Shown here one piece after another: positions 43,392 through 54,247 of a stretch of DNA of 64,000 nt (position 1 is its first letter; every line of letters begins with the position of its first letter). The notes under the pieces are model-generated. The model was not told where the DNA came from. It worked only from the letters and a program-made list of their open reading frames with translations, and made no database searches. This DNA is from Mucor racemosus (lineage: Eukaryota; Mucoromycota; Mucoromycetes; Mucorales; Mucoraceae): positions 2,108,001 through 2,172,000 of the forward strand of contig JAPEHQ010000006.1 of the NCBI GenBank assembly GCA_027405735.1, given 5' to 3'. A program made the position numbers and the translations under genes.

Positions 43392-44566
43392 TTAAGCTCT
43401 TCTTTGCTTTCCTTTATATTTACTACAATTATCACAATACCATTTTCCTTTTGGTACAGTTTTTAAATCTACACATGCGATATGAAACCATTCAACATCA
43501 CACTTTGGTAGAAAATTAGCAAAAATGATAAATAAATATTAAATATTAAATATAAATATAAACAAACTTACTTCTTTATTATCACAAGCTACCATTTCTC
43601 CAAATGAAACTTGTTGACAATAGCAATAAAGTTGTTCATTTGGATCAATTGGTTCTGAATCAGATCTAAAAGAGCTCTATTAGCATTCATTTCATTTATG
43701 CAACACCAATTATACGTACGATTTAGGTTTTCCATTATTTTTTCTAGAAGGTAATGTTTTGATAGGCTTCCCTTTATCTTGGGAATTTCTGCTTCTTACT
43801 TGTTCTTTAAGCACTCGAGGCATACTTAATTCATCTTTAACTACTCTTCTTTCTATTTTTTGTTATTTAGGATTTAATTAGATAGTCATCTTTACATGAA
43901 TCATTGATAATTTACTTTTTGCTGATTGTGATTTCTCATTTATCTTTTTAGATATCTTTTCTTTGGATGACAGTTTCGAATATTCACGTAAACTTCGAGA
44001 AGAAGGTGTTAAACCTGGTAAAGAAGCAATGCGTAATGCACCAATAGGATGTATTTCTTCAAACTTGACTAAATCTGCATCTAAACGATTGCAATGACGA
44101 TCTACCTTTAAGAAGTGATTAATAAATTGCACATGTATAAATATAGGAAGAAAAAAATATTCGTACTGCATCAGATGTTAATTTGGCTAAGGCTGCTTTC
44201 TCGCTACTTCTTTGTGCAGTTTCTTCAAGCAGTGTGACCAATGCTTTCAACTGAATAAATCTATCGTTAGCATCGATATCATCAATATTGTCAATCAAAT
44301 CAATAGCTGCTTTCGCTGTAATAGAGTTTGAATCTAAAAGACGTGTTAATTATGACACATAGTTTAGCATTTGGCCATTTGTTGTCACCTTGGGCGTAAC
44401 CATCCATTTCTTTCAATAGTGTAAAATTTTTTTGGAGATCAATTTGTAGTGCCTCGACAGCTGAAAAATTAGAAATTAAAATCTATTGTTGGTTGAGAAA
44501 AAGACCAAACTTACTATCAATGTAATCATCAATGTAAATTAGATTATCTATAACAGATTTTGTCAT
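43392..44566 (-). CDS. ING-family PHD-finger chromatin protein
   Basis: Seven exons (44566-44515, 44460-44389, 44333-44167, 44105-43916, 43852-43720, 43665-43572 and 43502-43392) give 272 aa with every phase matching. The N-terminus has ING helices: [20 protein letters not shown] and [19 protein letters not shown] basic linker includes SAKKRRVVKD, assembled across a splice. The C-terminal PHD finger from about residue 219 has [28 protein letters not shown] and GKWYCDNC, the layout that reads H3K4me3. ING proteins recruit histone acetyltransferase or deacetylase complexes. Whether this is a YNG1-, YNG2- or PHO23-type member is not clear. The 5' region carries a long AAT microsatellite within 10-70 bp of the ATG. 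Confidence 0.9.
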
Positions 44567-44572
44567 TGTGGT

Positions 44573-44584
44573 ATAATAATAATA

Positions 44585-44634
<50 letters not shown>
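44573..44634. repeat. AAT microsatellite
   Basis: About 20 ATA/AAT units lie in the 5' leader or core promoter of the ING gene. Length variation here could affect its expression. Confidence 0.85.
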
Positions 44635-44637
<3 letters not shown>

Positions 44638-46270
44638 AAGACAAGCGAAGAGAGAGAGAGAGAAGAGACTGAGAAGGGGGTTTAATTAATAATGTTTTAT
44701 ATTTATACATTTTGCGTGCCTGAGTGAGTAAACATTCTCGGAAAAACGATTAAACACATATTGCTAGCCAAAGATGGTCCCCGACTGAATTATCGAAATA
44801 CCTTGCAATAAAAAGTTGCTTGAATCAAGTGAGCATGTCGAACTGCAATTAAAGAAACAAGCATTACTATCCGATTTATTGCCTATGATTGGATAAACAA
44901 TGTAACATATATTGCATGTTTCGACAATCAGGGGGGGGGGGAGGAAGAGGGAGGGAACACATTTTAAAATTGGATGTCCCGCAGAATTTCTAAATAATAA
45001 AAATAACGCATGCACACAATTAATCGACTAATATGCGAAGCTTTATACATGAGATTATTTGACTATAACAATTTTTAAATTTTCATATCTATATTTATGA
45101 CCAATACATGCTTTTTAATCGAGGTACCGGTATTTTCAATGCATTTTCAGGGATCATGCATTAGCTAATTTCGTCAATTACAACCCGTTGACAATGACCA
45201 AATACACGTTTAATTTTGTTTTATTTCAAAAACAAAAAATAGTTTCATGTATTTCATATGTTTTTTCATGTATTTTATTGCAAATTTTAGTAGTTTATAT
45301 TATTGTAACACTGCTCAACAATTCTTTAAAAAAGATATCGTAGAAACTTAAAAAAACGCGGAGTGTGAATGCTTATTTTCGAAACCTTTAAAAATAAATT
45401 TTCTTTCTCGGAATTTGTCCCAAATTCGGTTTTCAGTAGATTTCTCAAGATATCGTATAGTGATGACACTTGGTATATTAAAACAAGTTGGTAGATAATT
45501 AGACGCTAAATCTAATGGTATACTTTATATAGTACTTTTTGTGTAAAAATGTTTGCCAAAACTCAAATAACTAAAAACTAGTTTTTCTCAAAAAACTTGC
45601 TCTTTTTGAGAAAAAAATAAAATATTTTAATATATATGCAATAATCCTTGTTACAGGCTTCATTTTGAATATTTGCTGGTTTTTGTACTGTAATTTTTCG
45701 TCGAGAAAACCTAAATTTCCGTGAAACATCAATTTCGACCCTACCATCCCTCGACTTTTTGAAAGGCTGGTTTTCACAATTTTGAAGCAGCGCAAATATG
45801 AAAATTCAGATTAATTAAACTACACTTCTTTAAGAAAATAACCCATTTGGACATTCAAAAAAGTTTTAAGTATGATTAAGATTATAAAAGAGCTATTATT
45901 CAATATTTGAATAAAGTAGAAGACAAATTCAATTTTAAATAGTAATTTTTAGTCACTGTGTGGCTCTTTTAAGTATTTATGGACCCATCTAGATTACAGG
46001 AATAAAGAAGCTTCGGTTGCACGAATGAGTGCAGTTTATCTTTTATTTAAAACAGACAGCAACTTATTGGCTAGTGCTTGATCTTACTTCTTTTTTAAAC
46101 ATCAATATATTGTGCATAATGTTTGTTTTATATATATACATATATAGTCATATAATAATACATTTAAAAAGAGATAAAAGAAACAGTAATTTAAAGTGTT
46201 TTTCCTTTTCAAATCAATTCAATATATTGTCAGGAATGCTATTCCAATTTGGAAAAATTTAAAAAGCAAC
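44635..46270. other. Gene-free region upstream of the ING gene
   Basis: AT-rich, with a G10 run near 44932-44941. A block near 45690 (ATTTTTCGTCGAGA) is weakly like the dispersed repeat. No gene recognised. Confidence 0.4.
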
Positions 46271-46703
46271 GTAAAAACTAGTTTAATTGTTGGCCTTTGC
46301 AACCAGAAGATTCAAACGATTATCAATTTGAAATCCTTTCGTGGATTGGAAACCAACCTGGTAGGGCTTATAAACCCAAGTTATTCATAACCACCCAAAC
46401 ACCTACTATCACAAATGTTGTAACCGGAAGTAATTAGCTATTAATTTAGATACAACAATTGTTGCATCTTAAACAGCAACATCTACTATAACAAGAACCA
46501 AAAGAATAAGGTCGACAATGGCAGTACAGGAAGCATTTTATGAAACGCAAATATTAACAAATACACTTTCTACAACAAGCATACTAATGGTGTTTAAGAC
46601 AAAGCATGAGATTAAATCTTTTACGACACTTTACTCTATATCTACAGATTTTGGGTCTAGAACAATCACTCAACAGGTTAAACATGCATCAACTGAAGCA
46701 TAG
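46271..46703 (+). pseudogene. Possible relic of a Ser/Thr-rich surface protein gene
   Basis: One frame reads WPLQPEDSNDYQFEILSWIG, then AYKPKLFITTQTPTIT, then stops. A second frame continues as a Thr/Ser-rich stretch (for example ILTNTLSTTSILMVF and TTLYSISTDFGSRT) to a stop at 46701-46703. The mix of Thr with Ile and Met at similar positions could come from ACN codons changed to ATN. The S/T-rich pattern resembles mucin-like cell-wall proteins. No signal peptide or intact start is seen, and the family is unknown. Confidence 0.3.
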
Positions 46704-47470
46704 AAGCTATTAATGTAAGGGTATTTTTATTCTTCATTTTACGAACAACCTAAATCTGCTGTCGTGTTTACTAGAGTTCAGAAGGCATCCGGAACAAAAC
46801 AAAAATAAAACTATAACAATTTACCATATATCGGCTTGATTATTAAAGCTTAGGCTTGAAATATGTGCCAAATTTCTGCATGTTTCAGTTCTGTAAAATT
46901 CAGGGACAATAAAAATATTTTGGATCTCATCCTTTTGCCAAAATATTTCAAAGGATTTTTAGATGCTTTTGAGGGCCTATAATCCAAGGGAATAGGCTAT
47001 ATATACGCTCTACACTACTCAAAATACTTGTACTCATTTTTTATTTTGCCATTGTAACAAAGTTAGAAATAATATGGCTAAATCTAGGAGGATCTCCCGT
47101 TCGACGTCTGATCAAAATAATTCAAAATTTAAAGCAAAAAATACGAGATATCAGTTCATTTACGCAATTTCATTTTCGCATAGCATTATCTAATTTCCGG
47201 TGGCTAAAATAATATGAAAAATCTCAGAAAGTTCCCATCATTACGACCAATCTTCAAATGATGCCACATTTAGAATTATGGTGATGACCTTGATTTAAAC
47301 TAAAACTTTCATCATTGAGAAGAAAATGGTGAGATTGGGCCTAGAATCTCTTGAATGAATGAAATGATACGATTACAAGTAAATGATGAATAATTATACA
47401 TGTGCTTTTATTGATTTTTAAATATTATAGCAGCAAAGAGGGTAAAGGGAATTGTAAACAATAATGAATG

Positions 47471-47523
<53 letters not shown>

Positions 47524-47650
47524 TTGAGTCTAAAGAACAAAAGCAAAATATAACGGTAATAAAAAGGGAAAGCAAAAAGAGATCTAATCAAGACGTGAGA
47601 ATGTCAATGTTACTAAATGGAGATAAGTTTGTGTATCAATGTGTCTTGAT
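46704..47650. other. Gene-free region with AAT microsatellite
   Basis: Contains an AAT/ATA run at about 47464-47523, close to the 3' end of the MATE gene. Otherwise nothing recognised. Confidence 0.5.
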
Positions 47651-49256
47651 CTAAATAATGATACCACCGCCTTGTGTATCCTCATGAATCTTATCTTCAT
47701 CTGCCTTTACTCGTTTCTGAGCCTTGTTGACTTCGCCCTCCCAATCAATAAAAGACAAGAACAAAAGAGAACAGGATGCAACCAAGAATAAAGCCAAAGT
47801 TAAAGCAACCCAAAGACCATTTAAATCCCAATCAAGAACAAAAGTCAAATAATAACCAAGGGGTAATGCAACAACATAGTAAGAAATTAAGTTGACCCAA
47901 GCGGCAAAGGATTGACGACCCATACCACGGATAATACCACCACAAACACCAGATAAACCATCAGCAATTTGGAATAAAGCACAGAGAGGCATAATTTTAG
48001 AAACGAGTTGAACAACATCCTCATCAGATGTAAAAAGGAAACCAAATTTTGAGCGAACTGCCATGAAGAAAGTAGAATTTGTGAAACCAAAGAAAATAGC
48101 AAACATAATAGCAACAACAGATGCACGACGAGCCTTTTGTGCATTACTTTCACCAAGGGAATTACCAATACGGTTAGAGGCAGCGACAGATACACCAAAA
48201 GGAATAGTATAAGTGGCGGAAGCAGTAGTTAATACAATAGATTGAGCAGCGAGATCACGAGTACTAAGATAACTTGCTGCTAAAGAAGATAATTCAAATG
48301 CCCACCATTCGGCAGTAATCATCAAAAGAGATGGAATTGAGAGCTTCAAGAAAGGCCACCATCCAGTTAAACATTCTCTAGACCAACCACCCCAAGCTTC
48401 TTTACCATTAAAGAATTTGATGTAAAGAATTAATAATAACAACATTAACCAATAAGAGAGACTAGTAGCTAAAGGAGCACCAATGAAGCCCAAATTAAAT
48501 GGAGCAAGATATACAAATGAATAATTAAGACAAAGATTGATGGGAGATACAATCATAAGAACATAGGTAGATGCTTGCATGATACCCTGAGCTTGCAAGA
48601 ATTTCTTGGTAGCTTCAAAAGCAATAAAAGCAGGAGCACCCAACATTAAACAACGTAAAAAGAGACCAGCATGCAATGCTAATTCAGGATCTTGATTCAA
48701 GCTTAATAAAAGCTTTGTACAATTCCACCAAACAATAGCAATTGGAATAAACATCAAGCCAAGAATGCAGAGAGCACGTTGAAGATGAACACCAACAAGA
48801 GTTTTATCTTTTGCACCAGTCCATGCTTGACTACAGAGAGTATCTAATGCTGTTGCAGTACCAAATGCAATACTCCATGCTGTCACACTAGCAAACATGC
48901 TAGCAAGAGCTGCGGCGGCTAATTCAGTGGGACCCTAAATCATAAAATAGTAGCGACCATGTTAGTCATCATTTCTCACACTGTATCGAATAGCTCTTAA
49001 AATTTTTCTTAAATCTTACCAAATGACCAAGTGTAAAGATGGATGCCATCTGAAGAGAATTTTGCATCAAAAAAGTAAAAACAATGGGTAAAGCATTTTT
49101 AACTAACCAACGGAATTCATTCATCCAGGTTGAATCATCTTTAACATTTTTTGGCAATTTATGAATTAAAGGGGTTGCTTCTGTGGGAGTGGAAGATAAA
49201 GATGAGCTAATTGACAAGACATCTTCTTCATCATGATGAGTGATTGAATGGCTCAT
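47651..49256 (-). CDS. MATE-family multidrug/toxin extrusion transporter
   Basis: Exons 49256-49020 and 48934-47651 give 506 aa. After a Ser/Thr-rich cytosolic N-terminus come about twelve hydrophobic helices in two halves, with the MATE landmarks GHLGPTELAAAALASM (formed across the intron), ATALDTLCSQAWTGAK, HLQRA, APLATSLSYW, SNRIGNSLGE and GVCGGIIRGMGRQ. These are shared with yeast Erc1-type and human SLC47 transporters. They use ion gradients to export organic cations, drugs or metabolites across the plasma or vacuolar membrane. Substrate and membrane are not predictable. The repeated use of favoured codons suggests steady expression. Confidence 0.92.
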
Positions 49257-49399
49257 TTTTCAATATAAAAAATAATTATACAATTCAAAGAAGAAAAAGA
49301 GAAGAAATTTTCAAATTTGAAAATTTTTATTTAACATTTTTATACAAAGGAGGTAACACCAATACAAAGAAGGCTCTAGTAATAACGATAATATATGAG

Positions 49400-50104
49400 T
49401 CAAGAAAAAGAAGAGGACCAATCATTTTCTGTCATTTCAATAGCATTTTTGGCTGCAAGGTTGGGATCACCATTTGCTTTTTGAATTAAATGATTGCGAA
49501 TCATATTTAGTCTTTCAATAGCTACTTTTTTGGATTCTGCTGTTGACGTTGATTCTTGCATCGCCTCCTCTTTTGCCTCCTTTACCCATTGACCAATAAT
49601 AGGAATGCCGTAAATATCTTCTGTATAGTTTGTATTCTGCAAATATTCTACAATATCCTCAGCAGACAATAACCCAGTTGTCCAATGATATTGCAATTTC
49701 TCTTTTTCAGAAAGTGCATGTTGTGTATCCATTTGATGTCGGTGACTGATATAAGATATGGTATCTGGTATTAAATCATCTCCATGAACATGGTCGCTGT
49801 ATGCTGTACCAGAATTTAAGAAATTTAGAACATCAGATCCATCTAACGGATCATCAAATGCATTAAAATTATTGTCGAGAGATGTGAATTGGTACTTGAT
49901 AAATGGTTGTGCATTATTTTCTTGTGGTTCATTATATTCAAAAACCTCTTTTCCTTTACCCTTTTTCAATGTACGAAATCCACCACTGTTATCATTCTTG
50001 TTGATTTGCTGAGAAGATGATGATTGCAAATGTGATAATGTATGATCAAACTGTAAAGAATTTTTACTAGTGCTTAAAGAAGTTTTATCGATCCAAGGTT
50101 GCAT
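49400..50104 (-). CDS. Conserved-looking 234-aa protein of unknown function
   Basis: An intronless frame. The start MQPWIDKTSL (50104) is chosen because upstream codons to 50242 come from an A/T homopolymer leader. The protein is acidic and polar, with no signal peptide or membrane segment. It contains two related motifs: DVLNFLNSGTAYSDHVHG, and about 60 residues later DIVEYLQNTNYTEDIYG. Both follow the pattern D-[VI]-x-x-[FY]-L-x(4,5)-Y-x-[DE]-x-[VI]-x-G, suggesting an ancient internal duplication. The C-terminus is helical. I do not recognise the family. It lies 144 bp upstream of the MATE gene on the same strand. Confidence 0.7.
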   Translation of the reverse strand: MQPWIDKTSLSTSKNSLQFDHTLSHLQSSSSQQINKNDNSGGFRTLKKGKGKEVFEYNEPQENNAQPFIKYQFTSLDNNFNAFDDPLDGSDVLNFLNSGTAYSDHVHGDDLIPDTISYISHRHQMDTQHALSEKEKLQYHWTTGLLSAEDIVEYLQNTNYTEDIYGIPIIGQWVKEAKEEAMQESTSTAESKKVAIERLNMIRNHLIQKANGDPNLAAKNAIEMTENDWSSSFS

Positions 50105-50202
50105 TTTATATATTATTAAAAGAAAAAGGAAAGAGAAGCTGGTTTTTGTTTTTTGTTTTTTTTGTACAAAAGAAGGCAAGAGATTAGATAAGGAGAGAAA
50201 GC

Positions 50203-50228
50203 AAAAAAAAAAAAAAAAAAAAAAAAAA
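50203..50228. repeat. Poly-A tract
   Basis: A run of about 25 adenines lies 100 bp upstream of the 234-aa gene (poly-T on its coding strand). It probably belongs to its promoter. Confidence 0.8.
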
Positions 50229-50386
50229 GCAGGGAGGTTCAAAACGGCTCTATGTTTAGTAGAAGATCCATGTGATAATTACAATACATGATCCCGGGAT
50301 TTCCGAGAAAATACTAGTAAAATTCATGATCTTCAGCATAATGATCAACAATCTGCTTATAAATACTAAATGGTCAAACAGTTTCA

Positions 50387-52222
50387 TTATTCATCATCCT
50401 CATCCTCATCCTCATCCTCATCTTCATCATCTTCATCTGATGAAACTGTCCATGGATTAGAAGAACTATTATTCTTGAAATTTTTTATCATCCTTTCTAT
50501 GGCTGCATCATAGCCTTCCATAGGTTCTACAACTGGATAGGCTTTCTTTGTACTACTACTTCCTTCAGACTTTACATGTTTTCTCTCATGTAACTTGATT
50601 TCCTGCTTGCTTTTGAGAAAAGAGGACATGGCAAACGATGGCAATGGCCGACGCCTTTTGCCTGTGATCGGTGATATTTCTATTGATGTTGAAGGGGAAG
50701 GGGTGGCAGGAGAAGATACAATAGCACTGGGTGTAGAGGGAGTGCTTTTAGAAGTAATTTTAGCTGCATTAGATGCAGCATTAGATGTAGCATTAGATGT
50801 AACAGTAGTAAGTGTAGCAACAGTAGGTTTTGCAATAGTAGATTTTAGAGTAGTAGGTTTTACAGTAGTAGGTTTTGCAATAGTAGATTTTGCGGTAGTA
50901 GATCTTAAAGGACGAGCTTTGTGATAATTGTCTCTAAGAAATTGCGATTGAAATGGTATAGGAAACTCTTTACTAACAGAAGCGAGTTCCTTGCGATGTT
51001 CAGCTGTTGTGAGTATCATTGCGACAGGCTCTTCAATTTGCGTAAGATTAGATGAACTGATTTTAGCAGGAGTAGGGGTAGTTGCATTTTTAGCAGAAGG
51101 AGTAGAGGTAGTTGAGGCTATAGTGGGGTTGTTGGCCGTGGAAGAAGTAGCTTTGGCACCGGAAGTAGTAGCTTTAGCAGCGGAAGAACTGTCTGTAACT
51201 GTGGAAGAAGGTGTTGCAATATCTTGTCTTTCCTTTTCCAACATATCTAAAATAAGCTTTTTTAATTCTTCACCACCAATTCCATTTTGCATTGCTAATT
51301 GAGCTTCTAACGCAATTTTCTTGCCTCGTTTAGCAATATCGGCATTTAAATTTGGTGGCAAAGATGATGATGGTAATACATTTGATGTAGATGGTCGAAT
51401 ATTCTCGTATTTTTCATTCAAATCTGTCAATAAGGAGATCAATCTATCGACATTTCTTGCTTGTTCAGGTTGTTTTTGTATTTCTTGCGGAAGTGGTTGT
51501 TGCTGTAAATTTCGCTGTAATTGTAATCGCAATTGTTGTTGTATTTGTTGTGATTGTGGGGATTGTTGTGGTTGTGAGAATTGTTGTAGTTGTGGGGATT
51601 GTTGCGGTTGCGGGGATTGTTGTGGTTGTTGTGGTTGTTGGATAGTGGGCTGTGATGGTTGAGGTTTTTTAGGAGCTAACTTCTTAGTTTGACGCTGTGA
51701 TGATGGTGGTATCTGACGCTGTGATGATAGTGGTATCTGACGTTGTGATGATGGTGGTATCTGACGCTTTGGTGGTTGTGTTGATACTGGCACCGGTGCT
51801 GGTAGTAAATATCGTGATTGTATTGTTTGTGGTGTTACTGGTGGTTGTGGTGCCATAGGCTGATACGGCTGTTGTTGCTGATATTGAGGTTGAGGTGGAA
51901 GACGGGATTGTTGATTTGCGGGCGCAAGGATTATACCTTTATTATACCATTTTAACATACACATATGGTTACATGGAATGCGTGTAGTAATGAAGTCAAG
52001 ACAATCACAGCTTATAATGATGTTATTTACATCGATAAATACCCGGAAAAAGGACTCATTTGGGTTTGATTTTACTGCCCAGGTAGTGCCTACCTGAGTT
52101 ATCATTGATGATAAATCAGTACTTGGATCATTATTATTGCCTGGAATATCCATTGTTGGTTATTAAGCTTTTTCGGATTGATTATATATATTACATTTAC
52201 CTTTATCATGAGGATTGGACAT
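50387..52222 (-). CDS. SWIM zinc-finger protein with Gln-rich body and acidic tail
   Basis: Preferred model: exons 52222-52201 and 52140-50387 (591 aa, MSNPHDKGNNND...). Alternatively an intronless frame starts at 52153 (588 aa, MDIPGNNND). The N-terminal ~80 residues hold a SWIM finger, SCDCLDFITTRIPCNHMCML (CxCx(n)CxH), preceded by TTWAVKSNPNESFFRVFID. That is the context seen at the C-termini of Mutator-like transposases and their domesticated relatives. The rest is low complexity: a Pro/Gln-rich body, three tandem RQIPxSSQ units, a short helical segment, Ala/Thr/Lys repeats, a basic patch (GKRRRPLP) and a Glu/Asp tail. Nuclear DNA or protein binding is likely. It may be a captured transposase finger. 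Confidence 0.7.
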
Positions 52223-52779
52223 CGATAAACTGATGTACGCTAATGGTGGGTAATTAAATTAAATTTTGGTATTTTGCTCAAGACCTGTGGTACCTTGGCT
52301 TCAATAATAAAAGTGGTTGCACTTTTTATTTGCAATATTTTCAAATTGAGGTGTTGATATCCTTGCTTTAACTGTAGTCACATAAAAGATGTCTGCTTAA
52401 ATCTTTGTACAGAACTTTGCTTTGTGGAATCATTGGAGTTTGCGTTGTAAGTATAATCAAATTAATGAATAAATATAATATTAAAAGAGTAGGTTTAAGA
52501 AAGAATTGCTGATATATCACTATATAAACACTATTCACTACAATATTCAGCTTGTAAACACACAGTTTTACAATAACAGCGCTCATCATTTCTGATTGGG
52601 AAAAATATCATGTTGCTCAGTAAAAAAAAGCAATAATTACAATATTTGTAAATTTTCACAAGGATAAAGTTACTGACATGCTGAGCTGACACCTATAAAC
52701 ATTGACACTCATGTTTCTTATATTTACAACAACGAGCGTAAAAAAGTACTTTTAATACAGATTTTTTTGTACTCGAGGT
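52223..52779. other. Upstream region of the SWIM gene
   Basis: AT-rich intergenic DNA; nothing else recognised. Confidence 0.4.
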
Positions 52780-53241
52780 TTGCATTTAGTACCTACTCTC
52801 ATGTAAAGTTGGAAGTCAATAGGATTGAAATTCATCGAGATGAGATTTTTGTTGTCGGTTTTTACGGCTGTAGGAAAATAGGTTTTAGGTGGGTTTTAAA
52901 TGGTTTTCAAGTTTTCGCTTAATATTAAATCAAATCACGTAAAATCTTCAAAAGAAATGTACATCTCCACTTTATAAGTCATTGATATCTCTCGGAAAAT
53001 AGAAATATTAATTCCATAATATAAATGCACTGGCCAAATCTTGACCAAAAGTGACCAAAATTGACCAAGATTTACCTAAAATATGTTATAAAAATTGATC
53101 GCCTAACTTAAGCTGTTAATTTTTTGTATTTACAAGATAGACCCAGCTCTAAACTACTCTGTATTTTTTGTTTTAACCAAAAATATTGATTTTTCATCGA
53201 GGTAATCAAAATAATAGTCGATATCACAGCTTACAGCTTAT

Positions 53242-53343
53242 TGTTGTAACTCAGTCTTTTATATATAATCTCAATTATAATAATATTAATAAAATCAGTC
53301 TCTTTTCCTCAAACATAATATAGTCCATATTTAGATTATTACA
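53242..53343 (+). mobile_element. 102-bp LTR-like insertion inside copy E
   Basis: It begins TGTTGTAAC and ends ATTACA, and is flanked by TTAT on both sides (53238-53241 and 53344-53347). Copy D has an uninterrupted TTAT at the same place. It contains TATATAA and AATAAA. This fits a very short solo LTR, of the size seen in miniature (TRIM-like) elements. The strand is assigned from the TATA/AATAAA order. Confidence 0.6.
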
Positions 53344-53763
53344 TTATGATAACTGGGTTCCAAAATTTATTTTAAAAAATGGACGAAAAACGATAAAAAA
53401 AATAAAATCGTTTAATTGCTCATGAACTGCAAAGTAAGTCAACCTAGTATAATAAATAGTTTTTGTACAGTTTCAAATTCTGCATCTATCTAAATAAGAT
53501 TCAGTCAAACATTTCACATTAAATTTTGCGTAAAATGCAATTGAAATTTTGGAAGTTTTTTGAAGATACACATCACTTTTTATAAACATATTTTAAAAAT
53601 AATCTTTGGAAATAATGCGCAACAAAATTATCTATCGATTAAGCCATTGCTGAACCTTCTAGCTGCAGTTTTCGTAGAGAAACCAAGATTTTTGTAACTT
53701 TTTTTTTCAGATTCAGGATTTGGGATGAGGGTATATAAGGGAAAAATGGAAGCTAGAAATGGA

Positions 53764-54247
53764 TAAGTATAAAAGACGAGCCGAGCCTAGGACGAGCTTG
53801 ACCAAAGCTCGCCACAACGAGCCGAGCTTTGTATCACTCGAGCTCGAGCCGAGCTTTAATAAAAGCTCGTTTGACAAAGACGAGTTTTTGACTTTTTTTT
53901 AAAAAGCTCGTTTGAGAAAGACGAGCTTTTGACTTCTTTTCAAAAAGTTCAAATTTAAATAATAATTAGTAAATGCTATGACATTATTACTTTAGATAAT
54001 TGTCAATTGACATTCATAAGTTTGCTTTACTTTAGATATTTGTCACTGGAAAGGTAAAATAAAGCTCGCATTGAGATGATGAGTTTTAGTCGCTGCATAA
54101 AAAAGCTCGTTTGGGGTAAACGAGCTCTAGTCACGCGCAAAAAAAAGCTCGTCGAGGTTGAACGAGCTTTTTTGTAAGCTCGTCTAACTTTAACGAGCCT
54201 TGAGAAAAGCTCGGCTGCATAAAAAAAGCTCGGCTCGTTTAATATCA
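53764..54247. mobile_element. 484-bp foldback/MITE-like element inside copy E
   Basis: It is flanked by the 11-bp direct repeat CTAGAAATGGA (53753-53763 and 54248-54258). Other copies hold one copy of this 11-mer at the site, so this is a target duplication. The ends carry inverted GACGAGCCGAGC and GCTCGGCTCG blocks. The interior is packed with AAGCTCG and CGAGCTT units making at least five hairpins, including a 41-bp tandem repeat near 53858-53945. There is no coding capacity. A 9-11-bp duplication points to mobilisation by a Mutator-type transposase. Confidence 0.8.

Noticed and set aside
44573..44634. Possible CRISPR-like or tandem array in regularly repeated DNA
   Set aside because: It is a simple AAT microsatellite with no spacers; the organism is a eukaryote.
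45571..45795. Sixth copy of the dispersed repeat near 45.7 kb
   Set aside because: Only a short ATTTTTCGTCGAGA block matches; the ordered flanking blocks are absent.
51321..51662. Cys-rich plus-strand ORF opposite the SWIM gene
   Set aside because: It is the antisense of the Gln-rich (CAA/CAG) repeat region, which gives artificial Cys/Gly/Val runs.
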